In this document: positions 7,272 through 18,100 of the stretch, piece by piece
How the letters are laid out: every line of letters begins with the position of its first letter
How positions within the stretch are numbered: position 1 is the stretch's first letter
NCBI GenBank assembly: GCA_016292255.1
Contig: JAEEZZ010000119.1
Coordinates: 1 to 60,149, forward strand
Source: Oscillospiraceae bacterium
Lineage (GTDB): Bacteria; Bacillota; Clostridia; Oscillospirales; Oscillospiraceae
Length of the DNA stretch: 60,149 nucleotides
Direction of reading: 5' to 3'
Translations under genes and position numbers: made by a program
Notes under the pieces: generated by a model
The model's input: the letters and a program-made list of their open reading frames with translations, nothing else
What the model was told of the DNA's origin: nothing
Database searches by the model: none

Positions 7272-7946
7272 ATGCTATATGGATACGTAAGGATCAGCAA
7301 ACCGAAGCAGAGTATTGAGAGACAGATCAGAAATATCAAGTCCAAATACTCGGAGGCGGTAATTGTCGATGAAGCATTTACGGGCACGACCACATCCCGC
7401 CCCAAATGGCAAAAGCTGTATGCAGCCGTCAAGGAAGGCGACAGCATCGTATTTGACAGCGTTTCCAGAATGAGCCGCAATGCCGAGGAAGGATTTGCAG
7501 ACTACGAGAAACTGTATCAGAGAGGCGTAGATTTGATTTTTCTGAAAGAGCCACTAATCAATACTGCCACGTTCAAAAGCGCTCTGGCGTCCTCTGTGCC
7601 GCTTACAGGGACAAACGTAGATTATATTCTTGATGGCGTTAATCGTTTTCTGATGGAGCTTGCCAGGGAGCAGATACGCCTTGCCTTTGAGCAGGCCGAA
7701 AAGGAAGTCTCTGACCTTCACCAACGCACCAGGGAAGGCATCGAGACGGCCAGGCTGAACGGAAAGCAAATCGGCCATCCCACAGGCGTCAAAATCACGA
7801 CGAAGAAAAGCATCCAGGCAAAAGAACAAATCCGAAAGTATTCGCGAGAATATGATGGTACGCTGAACGATACGGACGTTATACGCCTGCTGGGAATATC
7901 CCGGAACACGTTCTATAAGTATAAACGAGAAATGAACAATAAATAA
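7272..7946 (+). CDS. Small serine recombinase (resolvase/invertase family)
   Basis: The 224-residue protein has a resolvase catalytic domain with YVRISKPKQS (Ser9 nucleophile), DEAFTGTTTSRP and FDSVSRMSRN. A long helix (REQIRLAFEQAEKE) follows, and a C-terminal HTH (DVIRLLGISRNTFYKYKREM). ATG at 7272 has AGAGG eight bases upstream; the GTG at 7263 overlaps that ribosome site. It is the only sizeable ICE gene on the plus strand, has its own promoter, and ends in a long hairpin. It may resolve multimers of the element or of a smaller cassette that includes the toxin-antitoxin pair. It lacks the zinc ribbon of the large recombinase, so it is not the main integrase. Confidence 0.9.
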   Translation: MLYGYVRISKPKQSIERQIRNIKSKYSEAVIVDEAFTGTTTSRPKWQKLYAAVKEGDSIVFDSVSRMSRNAEEGFADYEKLYQRGVDLIFLKEPLINTATFKSALASSVPLTGTNVDYILDGVNRFLMELAREQIRLAFEQAEKEVSDLHQRTREGIETARLNGKQIGHPTGVKITTKKSIQAKEQIRKYSREYDGTLNDTDVIRLLGISRNTFYKYKREMNNK

Positions 7947-7949
7947 AAT

Positions 7950-8008
7950 GCCGGGGCGAATGCTGCGGAGACCGGGTTAAATCCGGTTTCCGTGACATTC
8001 GCCCCGGC
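7950..8008. terminator. Long two-tier hairpin between convergent resolvase and mobC
   Basis: GCCGGGGCGAATG (7950-7962) pairs with CATTCGCCCCGGC (7996-8008), and an inner CGGAGACCGG/CCGGTTTCCG arm extends it. There is no T-run, but its place between convergent genes fits a bidirectional terminator. Confidence 0.6.
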
Positions 8009-8071
8009 TTGGGGTTGATTGGTTGTTTTGAATTGTACTCTCGCCCTGGGACGTTCCTGTGCCTGTGAGGG

Positions 8072-8413
8072 CTACAGCAGCTCGTTGAGCTTGACCATCA
8101 AGCTGTCCGTGGCCGCCTGGAGGCGCTCCTGGGACTGCCGGAGATCCTCCAGGTCGGCTTCATAAAAGCGACCGGTTTCGTTGACCCGCCGGGTAAGCTG
8201 ATTGAGGTTCGCACCGGAGCGCCGCACGTTGCTGACCAGATCCCGCAGCTCCGGCAGATCCAGCCGCACTACGTAGCCGTCGATTGCCACCTTGCGAAGA
8301 TAGGCGCTCATGTTGCGTACCCCAGCCAGTTCCATTTTACGCTGAATCAACTCATGTTCTTCCTGAGAAGCCCAAAAATTGATCTTTATACCGCGCTCTC
8401 GCTGCGTTCCCAT
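8072..8413 (-). CDS. mobC: MobC relaxosome accessory protein
   Basis: The protein has about 113 residues. It begins with a ribbon-helix-helix-like segment (RGIKINFWASQEEHELIQRKM) followed by NMSAYLRKVAIDGY and VRRSGANLNQLTRRVNETG, the hallmark of the MobC family. MobC binds near oriT and helps the relaxase nick. ATG at 8413 lies one base after the stop of the DUF3849 gene, so the two are coupled. The C terminus is helical. In related elements mobC and the relaxase gene are adjacent; here about 3 kb intervenes. Confidence 0.85.
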   Translation of the reverse strand: MGTQRERGIKINFWASQEEHELIQRKMELAGVRNMSAYLRKVAIDGYVVRLDLPELRDLVSNVRRSGANLNQLTRRVNETGRFYEADLEDLRQSQERLQAATDSLMVKLNELL

Positions 8414-8414
8414 A

Positions 8415-9182
8415 TCACAGATCCCTTTCTTTCTTTTTTGCCGTCTGGCGGTTGGCCGGAGTTTCAACCGGCTCTTTGAGCTTGCCCCGGACAGAAGGCT
8501 TTACGGTACGCAGCGGTTTACTGCGATCCTCGGAGCCGTGAATCATGGCGTAAAAGCCCTTCTGCCCCTTAATGGCAGTAAGACACAGAGAATTGAAGGG
8601 TAAATACTGCTGGAGCTTCGTTGTATGCTGAGAGCCTGCCCGGAGCATGAAGTCATCCGAGATCTTAACGGTATAAAACTTTCCACTCGGACTGTTCGGA
8701 GCCGGAAGGGAACGAAATGCCTCCAAAATCCGCGAAGCCTCTGCCTGAACATCCTGGGTGGACAGACGCTTTTGGGACAGCAAATACCGCCGACGGACGG
8801 CAGTTGCCGTCGCGTCAATCAAAACAGGATGTGAGTTCAAAACCAAATACTTCATGCCTGGATAATCCGGGATCGGGACACCTGACGCCCAGGTTTTGTT
8901 TTCACCGGATATTCTGGCGTCCCAATCATGATTACGGATCGTATTGGCCAGGATACACATGGTGCGCTCAAAACCGTAAGGACTTAGGATCTGGTTATAG
9001 GCTTCTTCGCTGATGGCATATCCATCAAAATTGTCTGCAATTACGTCTTCGATCCAGCTTTTGCAGGACTGATTTGCCGCTTGGGATTGCCGAAACAGAT
9101 CTGTCTCGTCGTGTGCCTTGGCATAGTCAAAACTTTGCAAATAGACCGGAGTGTTTGCGTAGGAACCGATTTCTTCGGGCAT
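8415..9182 (-). CDS. DUF3849-like protein
   Basis: The 255-residue protein has an N-terminal ~110 residues (VYLQSFDYAKAHDETDLFRQSQAA, ISEEAYNQILSPYGFERTMCILANTI) that match the DUF3849 pattern. This domain is common next to the SNF2-methylase of Firmicutes ICEs; its function is unknown. The remainder has a beta-rich stretch (SGKFYTVKISDDFML) and a basic C terminus. ATG at 9182 lies 2 bp after the end of the giant gene and the stop is 1 bp before mobC, so it belongs to one long operon. Recognised by eye. Confidence 0.7.
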   Translation of the reverse strand: MPEEIGSYANTPVYLQSFDYAKAHDETDLFRQSQAANQSCKSWIEDVIADNFDGYAISEEAYNQILSPYGFERTMCILANTIRNHDWDARISGENKTWASGVPIPDYPGMKYLVLNSHPVLIDATATAVRRRYLLSQKRLSTQDVQAEASRILEAFRSLPAPNSPSGKFYTVKISDDFMLRAGSQHTTKLQQYLPFNSLCLTAIKGQKGFYAMIHGSEDRSKPLRTVKPSVRGKLKEPVETPANRQTAKKKERDL

Positions 9183-9184
9183 AT

Positions 9185-12100
9185 TTACCGTACCTCCTCA
9201 TGACTATTCTTCTTGCGGTCGGGCTCCTGAGTCTCCGGCGACTTATCCAGGCTCAGCGCATGGTTCAGCTCGACCAGCCGGGCGGACTTTTCGGCCAGCT
9301 CCGACTCAAATTCAAAGGGCTTGCCGATTTCCTTTTCCGCCAGAGCCTGCTCCTTGCGGAGTGTTTCCAGGTGCTGTTCCGCAGCCGTCAGACGGAATGG
9401 CATCCTGGCCAGCGCATTTTCGATACGGGTCAGGTTGCCCTTGGGATCGGAACCGAGCTCCAGCCGGTGAGAGGCTTTTCCCCGAAGGGTCAGCATCAGC
9501 TTCCGTTCCCAAATGTCAAATTCCACTTCCATCTTAAAACCGCGGTAGCTGCCCACGTCGATGGGCTCCGCGTTGCGAACGTCCTTGCAAGCGTCCAGAA
9601 GCGCGGCTCCGGCATTTTCTTTGTCGGTCAGTAGATCTCCGCGGATTTCCATGCCTATGAAGCCGTCCACAGGCAGCGGATGGGCCGCCAGGTCTATCAT
9701 ATCTGCCTTCAGCGCCTGGATTCCTTGCTCCGTCTGCCGAATGCTCTCCGGGTACTTTTTCAGGATCATATCCTGCATCCGGTACTGCTGGCTCTGATGG
9801 GCCGCCTTCATGATCCGCAGCCTGGATACATCCACGTCCAGATCCATGCGCTCCTTGATCCTGGGATCGCCGGCACAGAGAGCTTTCACTTCCGCAAACG
9901 AAAGGGCTGTCTGATCCACGTCCTCGATGGAACGCACCGGGCTCTTGCTGGTCATGATCTGACCGATGTACTTCTGCTTGTTCTCCACGGTCTGCCACAG
10001 GTAGGCGTCGAAGGTGGCCTCTGTCACGTAACGGTAGACGTGAACCTTTTTGTTTTTGTTGCCCTGGCGCTCAATGCGGCCCTTCCGCTGTGTGAGATCC
10101 CGGGGCCGCCAGGGACAATCCAGATCGTGAGAGGCGATCAGCCGATCCTGGACGTTAGTGCCAGCACCCATTTTGGCTGTGCTGCCCAGCAGAACGCGAA
10201 CGCTGCCTTTTCGCATCTTATCAAACAGTTCCCGCTTTTTGGCTTCTGTGTCGGCGTCGTGGATAAACGCGATCTGCTCCGGCGGCATACCTCCGGCAAT
10301 CAGCTTTGCGCGAATATCGTCGTAGATGGAGAAACCGTTGTCGGCGCTTTCCTCCAGAGACGGAACGAAATCCGGGGAGCTGGGTTCCGGAGCGTCCTCC
10401 GGCTTTGCGGCTGCGGACTTTTTGCGCTGCTTGCCCTTCGGTGTGGAAATGTCGCAGAAAACAAGCTGGGTCAGCTTGTCCGCGTCGCCTTCCCGCCAGA
10501 TCCGCAGCACGTTTTCTACGCACAGATTGACCTTTGTTCCCGGCTCGTCCGGCAGCATGGGATTCACGATACGCTGATCCAGGCCCAGCTTTCTGCCGTC
10601 TGAGGTAATTTTGAGCATATTGTCCTCTTTGGGATCAACCGCGCCGCTGTGTACCCTGGAGGCCCTTTCGGAGAGGGACTGCATCATGGATTTTTGCAGC
10701 TCGGTGGGTTTTGCGACGCAGTTGTGATATTCCACCTCTGGCGTCGGCAGATCAAGCTGGTCGGCGGTTTTAATGTCCGCGACCTCCTTGAACAGGGTCA
10801 TCAGCTCCGGCAGATTGAAGAATTTTGCGAAGCGGTTTCGAAGCCGATAGCCGGAGCCTTCGGGAGCCAGCTCCATTTGCGACGTGGTTTCTCCGAAGCG
10901 GGAGGCCCAGGCGTCAAAGATGCCCATGCCAAGCTCCTGCATCCGTTCGTATTGCAAATACTGCTGGATGATATAGACCTCCGTCATGGAGTTGCTGACC
11001 GGCGTGCCGGTGGCGAAGATCAGGCCGCGGCCCCCGGTGATTTCGTCCATGTATCTGCATTTGTAAAACAGATCCTGGGACTTCTGCGCCGAAGAGTTGG
11101 AAATGCCGGCCACGTTCTGCATCTTGGTGTAAGTGTAGAGGTTCTTGTAATAGTCGCTTTCGTCTACGAACAACCGATCCACGCCCAATTCCTCATAGGT
11201 TACGGCGTCGTCGCGAGGCGCATCCTGGAGCTTTTGCAGACGGGTCTCCAACTGTGTCTTGAACTTTTCCATCTGTTTGACCGACCAGCGGGAGTGATTA
11301 TACTCGGATTCCATTTCATCAATCGCTCCCGTCAGATCGTTGATCTGTGTCTGGATCAGCCGGATCTGCCGTTCCTTGGAAATCGGGATCTTCTCAAACT
11401 GCGTTTGTCCAATGATTACTGCGTCATAGTCTCCGGTAGCGATACGGGAACAGAAGCGCTTGCGGTTCTTGGGCTGGAAGTCTTTCTTGGTGGTAACAAG
11501 GATGTTGGCCGACGGGTAGAGCCGCAGAAATTCGGAGGCCCACTGATCTACCAGGTGGTTCGGTACGACAAACAGGGACTTGTTGCACAGGCCAAGCCGC
11601 TTGCTTTCCATCGCGGTGGCTACCATCTCGAAGGTCTTGCCTGCGCCAACCTCGTGGGCCAGAAGGGTATTGCCGCCGTAGATGGCGTGGGCGATGGCGT
11701 TGAGCTGATGCTCCCGCAGCTCAATTTCCGGGTTGATGCCGCTGAAAACCAGGTGCTTTCCATCGTACTCACGAGGACGGGTGCTGTTCATTTCCTCGTT
11801 GTACTTCTTCACCAGCGCTTCCCGGCGTTCCGGATCCTTCCAGATCCAATCCCGGAACTCTGAACGCATCCGTTCCTGCTTTTGCGCGGCCAGCGTTGTT
11901 TCCTCCCGGTTCAAAATCCGGCGCTCTTTTCCGTTTTCCTCAATCGTGTCATATACTGTAACTTCCCGAAGGTTCAAGCTGTCCTCAAAAATATCGTAGG
12001 CGTTTTTCCGATCCGTTCCCCAATTTTGCGTGACCTGGAAGCCGGTTCGTTCGTACTTGTCTATACCTTCGATCTTCCATGCGCCGGTGTAGGGTGAAAA

Positions 12101-15100
12101 CTGGATCGTCACCTTGCGGCGCTGCCATTGGGAGGTCTTGAAGGTCTCAAACATGAACTGCCGATAATACTCCGGGTCGATCCAGGTACTGCCGATACGC
12201 ACGTCGATCTCCGAAGCGTCCAGATCCTTGGGCTGGGCGCGGCGAAGAGCCTCGGCATTGACTTGGAAGAAGGGATCCGCCTGGGCAGCCTGCTCCGCCT
12301 CCCGGAGCTTCTTCCGCACGTTGCCCGAAAGATATTCGTCTGCGGGCTGCCAGCCCTGATCCCAATGCTCGCCGCCTTCATCCAGATCAAAGGGGCCGGA
12401 GGCCGGGTCTTTGAAGATCACGCCTTGCAGATCCGTGACAATTCCCCGGACGTGATCCGGGCCGCCCAGGAGCTGGGCCATAAACGCAAGATCAACCTCG
12501 GCCTTCTGGCCAATCGAGACAGCCAGCGCCTCAGAGGGCGTGTCCACCCGATCCACGGATCGCTGCTGCTTGATGGTGCGCCGGAAGAAAATATCCGCCT
12601 TCCCGGCCAGATTGCCGTCCTCGTCCAGCTTTTCCAGGGAGGTCATGAGATAGTAGGAGCTGTCAGCCTCAAAGGCGGCACGGTTGGACTTGCTGTTAAT
12701 CAGGCCGTATTTCATGGTGAAGGTGTCGTATAGCCGGTTCAGCGCGATCCGGTCACGATCCAGCACGTCCTCGGAAACGCCTGCGTCAAGCTGGTGTTCG
12801 ATGGTGCGCCGCAGGCAATCACGCAGGCCGATCATTGCCTTGATCCGATCCTTTGCGGTTCCGGTTTCCTGGGCGGGGATCATGACGCTGCCGGTTCTGA
12901 AATACAACTCGCCGCCCACCAGCGTATAGGAATAGTTCCGCACGCTGGGATCGGCGGGGATCGCGTCGGCCAGCTCTGCGCCGTCCGCCAAGTCAATCAG
13001 CTCCGGGGGGCGATACAGACCGCCGACGTTCTTCACGGCATCCTGGAGGAGAACGGACAGCTTCGCGCCGGGGACGGGCGCTACGGTATAATCCATGCGT
13101 CCGTATTGGGTGCTCTCCGACGTGGGAACGCCCAGCACCATTTCCGGATGATCCAGGAAAAACTGATTGATTTCATAGACGAAATCCTTGCGCTCAATGC
13201 GGCTTACGTTTGCAGGGGAAATGTAGGAGAACTCACGCTCTTCGTTTTTCGCCCGATAATTCAGGGTATTGGCATATCCTGCGCTCACCTCGATTACCTC
13301 TGCGGTATATTCCTGCGGGGGGTATCCCGTTGTGAAGGTGATTACGTCTCCGATCTTCGCCGGGGCACTGTCCGGGATATTCTTCGCCGTGGAGATCCAT
13401 TCCGGTTCTTCCAGAGAAGGCTTGGCCCGCTTTTGCAGGAAGATAATGTCGGATACAACGTCCGTCCCGGCGTTTGCCCGGAATGCGTCGTTGGGCAGAC
13501 GGATCGCGCCGAGCAGCTCCGCACGCTGGGCAAGGTAGCGGCGCACGGTATCATCCTTGGCGTCCATGGTATAGCGGGAGGTCACGAAGGCGACAATGCC
13601 GCCCGGACGCACCTGGTCGAGCGCCTTGGCGAAGAAGTAATTGTGAATGCTAAAGCCCAGCTTGTTATAGGCCCGGTCGTTCACCTGGTACTGACCGAAG
13701 GGAACGTTGCCCACAGCGAGATCATAGAAGTCCTTGCGATCCGTGGTCTCAAAGCCTGCCACGGTGATATTTGCGTTGGGATAGAGCAGCTTTGCGATAC
13801 GCCCGGAAATGCTGTCCAGCTCCACGCCGTAGAGCCTGGAATCTGACATTTCAGACGGCAGGCAGCCGAAGAAATTGCCGACGCCGCAGGCGGGCTCCAG
13901 AATGTTTCCGGTGGTAAAGCCCATGTTCCCCAGGGCCTCGTAGATCGAACGGATCACCGTGGGGCTGGTGTAGTGCGCGTTGAGTGTAGAGGATCGCGCT
14001 GCAGCGTATTCCTCCGGCGTCAGAGCTTTCTTTAATTCCGAAAACTCCTTGCTCCATTCGGCCTTCCGGTCGTCAAAGGCATCCGAGACGCCGCCCCAGC
14101 CGACGTAGCGGGAGAGTATTTCCTGCTCCTCCGGAGTGGCGTTCCGGTTTTCAGCCTCAATCTGCTTCAGTGTGGTAATCGCGTCCATGTTTGCCCGGAA
14201 CTTTGCCTTGGGGCCGCCTTCGCCCAGATATTCGTCCGTAATCCGGAAGTTTTCCGGCTGCACCTGGATCGGCTCCTGGAGTTCGCCGCTGGTGACCGTC
14301 TGCATCACAAGATTGGGCGCATCGCCGGATGCCTCGCCATTAACCACGGTGGGAATGTAGGTGATCTCCTGTGTCTGCGTTGGGACGGGGACGCTCTCCG
14401 TGACACCTGGCTGCGGGAAACGCTCCAGCAGACGACGGAAGCTCTCGTAGCTCTCCGACCGGAGGATGGGATAGACCAACGTGGGATCCCGAAGCGTGAT
14501 ATGGTTGTCTGTCAACTGCTCCACAAGGAACGCCTTGCCGTCCTCCAGGTACAGGGTGTCGCCTACGTCTACCGGCCAGCGGGATTGTGCCGCCTCCGGC
14601 AACTGCGCCGGAGCTTCCGCTGCCGGGAGGAAGCTGCCATCCCGGATAAGCTGAGCAATCCGAAGCTGCACCTTCTGCCAGGGCAGGACGGTTTCCGCAT
14701 CGCCGGTCGGCGTGATAAGCGTTAGACCATTTTCCAGTCGGGCGCGGTCAAAGGCTTCCGGGCTGTGAGATATAAACTCGTTTTTCAGCCATTCGGCTGC
14801 TCCGCGTTCTCTGCCGTGGGCGGCCATGTACTTCATGACCGCGTTTCGGCTGTCCTCACGCCCGTTCCAGGCCCACAGGGCGTCGTCGATTTCCTCCTGG
14901 TTCATTTCCCGCAGGGTGGGAGCTTCTGCCGGGGCTTCCTCCGGGATCATCGGCTTGCCGCCAAAGGCCCGCCAGCCGTCAGCACCAAACTCCGCTTCAT
15001 GTGCGTCGATTGCCTTGTCCGCTTCATGGTCGATGGACAGATAGCGTTTTACGCTGTCCCCGGATACAACGGCTACGTCGTACTTATCCCGAAGCGTTTC

Positions 15101-18100
15101 AACGGCCTCGTCCAGCTTGAACTCCGGAATAGCGGTAAAGGTAACTTTTTCCGGGCCGACGAGATCTGCCAACTCAAAGTCAACCCTTGCAGCGCCGTAC
15201 AATTCGGCAATTCGGTCTGCGTCCTTGCCATACGCCTCAAAGGCAACGCCAAAATGAGAAAGAAGAATGCCGTCCGCGATGAACGTATCGGACTCCTTGA
15301 TCTGCTGCCATGCAGCGAAGCGTTCTGCCTGGCTTGCGGGCTGGGCGGGCTGTTCGTTCGACAGTTCACTTGCAATAGGCTCCGCCTGCGGCGTAATCAA
15401 CGTCGGCTGGCCGTTTTCATCGAAGGCATACTCCACGTCCTCACCGTCGCGCTCCGCAATGGCCCGGAACCGGACACGGCCCTGGGCCTCAATGTTTTTG
15501 AACCACTTTTCCGTGAACGCAGAAAGGTCGTTGCGGAGCTTAGGGATCCACTTGCCGGGTGCCGGATAGACCTCCTGGTAGAGTGCGGGGCTGCCGTCCT
15601 GCCGGAAGGTCAGCGGCTCCAGCGTCCCTTTTTCGGTATCGAGACGGAAAGACATTTCGGGATCGTACATCAGATCCCCATCCTGCGTGTAAAAATGGGA
15701 AATGGAGATTTCATCGGCCCCGATGCGTTCAATCGTAAGCGGCATCATTCCGTCGTCGGCAGGCGTGCGCAGTTGCAGATACCGGTACTCGCCGTTGACG
15801 ATTTCCGGGAAGAGCCGGGCGAAGGTCTTATAGTTCCGTTCTACTCTCGTTCTTCCGGCCTTTTTCTCCGTTTGCAGATGGGCAAGCGGAGACGGATAGC
15901 GTTCCACGGTTCTTTCGTCGTGGTTTTCATCTTTGTAATCAACGGTGCTGACGTTCCAGCGGCTGTTGAGCTTCTGAATGCTCTCAACCAGCAGCGGCAA
16001 AAGAACGGAGCACATCGGCAACCGACCGTCAGGTGTGAACCTGGACGCCAGGGGAAGCCGCAACACCTCCGCAGCCTTGCCCGCAGCGTCACCGAGGATC
16101 TCATAGTGATCTCCGATGCGGAGCAGAATCATCCCATCCGGCATCTCCCGCTTGGCGCTCATGTAGGTCTCCCACAGCTCCGAATGACGGGAGGCCGCAG
16201 CCTGCTTCATAGCTGCAAGCTGGTCTCCGAGTACGCCGGACAGATCTTCCGCAGGGATATCCCGGCCTATTTTCAGGAAAATCATATCATGGGCGAACAG
16301 GAAATCCTCTGAAAGTGCAGCGCTCGGCGCGGCAATGACAACGGCATCCTCCGGCTGTTTTTCGACGCCATCCAGGTGGATATCAGCGGTAAGGCCGTCC
16401 GGCGCATAGAGATAGAGCCTGGAGTCTTCCTTGCCGATCAGAACGGCCTCTTTGCGGGAAGTAGCAGCCTGGGCCGCCTCGACGTGGGCGGCTTCAATAT
16501 TCTCAGCCGGTTCCGTTGGAGCCACCGGGGGGACGCTTACCGCCGGCTGCCTCTTTTGCGGCAGAAAACGGTTCATGCGGATCAGCGTCTCGATCCGCTT
16601 GGCCAGGTTGACCCAGGAGATTGTAACCTCCGGGCAATCGCCTTTTTTGAAGCGCAGGCCCTTGGCATCGTGATCCTCCCAGCTATTGTCAGCGCCGGAA
16701 AGGGCGTGGCTATGACCGCCTGTGCCGTATTCGTCTTTCAAAAAGTCTGACTTGTCCTTGGGATCGTGCAGGGATGTGAAATAGTTGTAAACCCGCTGAC
16801 GTCCGCCCTCGAAGCCGCTGCCACGAGAAGATACCGCTTCGTCGATTTCATCCTCAGTGATAAACGGCGTATGAGGCAGCTCCTGCGCGGTCTGGGGAAT
16901 AGCGTGATCCCAGGAAACGAACAGCGAGGCGAACCGGGCTTGAAGCTGGTTGATCTTGTGGTAGTGGAAGCGAAGCATGGAATGATCGTCCATGTATGCG
17001 GCAATAAATGCGTCCAGATCGTTTTTGATCTCAAACGCCTTGTTTGCGTCCCGGAGGGCCTCGGCCAGCCGGGCCTGTTCGTCCGGGTAGCGGCCGCCCA
17101 CGTAGGGCCGAATGGAGGAAAGGTATTTTTCCGGGCAATCCTCGCTGCGGTCATAGTAGAGAAACAGCAATGCCAGGGCAATCTCGTGGCATTCGTTGCC
17201 ATGGGCCTCTACGGCCTCCACGTTGGTTGCAAACTGTCCGTCCCCGTACAGACGCCAGATCCGTTCCAGCGTGTCGTTCCAGGGAATCGTCTGCGCAAAC
17301 GGCGAGTACCGGGCGGAAGTGCCGCGGGAAATCCGAATGCCGCTATCGTCATACCAGGCAGCGTATTTTATGCCGTCAACCACGAGACCGTACCCGCCGT
17401 GGTATTCCCGGCGCAGGACGCCTGTGAGCGCCTCACGGGCATTTTCTGTGATCCAGGCGGTATCCGGGCTGTACCAGGGATAAAGGGCGGCAATGATGTG
17501 CATCCGGCTCTTGGCGGTATTGGAGCCGTGCCGCAGGAAATCGTCGATCACCTCCTGGGGAATGGAAGAAGCGAAGGGCGCAGCCTGTGCGCTCTCCGCT
17601 TCCTGAATGATTTGTAATTGCTCCGCTTCGGTGGGGAACAGGCCAAGCTGCTCACCGGGAGCCGGTTCGCTTATGCGTAGATCAGCTCCGCGTAGATCGT
17701 CTCCTCCACGCTGGCCCGAATGTTGTTCATCATCCCGACCCATTTCATCTGATCCCTGGCTTTCAGTTCCTCCGTCACGCCCTGGGCCTTCGCCATCTCC
17801 GGGATCATCCGATCCAGGCGCTCCTGTGCCAGCTCCTGCACGTCCCTCATGTGCGTCCAGAGCGTCCCGTGAAGAACGTATTGCTGATACAGACTCGGGC
17901 GATGCTTCTTCAGATAATCCCGCCGCTGAATTCCCCAGGGGAAGATGGGACGCTCGTCCTGCGTCAGCTCCGGCTCCAGCACGATATCCGGGATCCAGAC
18001 CTCGCCCTCCAGGTGATAGCTCAGACCGTTCTCCGGGTCGATCATGTGATCCGTTTTCCTGGTCAGCTCCGCGTAATACTCCAGGTCGTACTTCTGCTCC

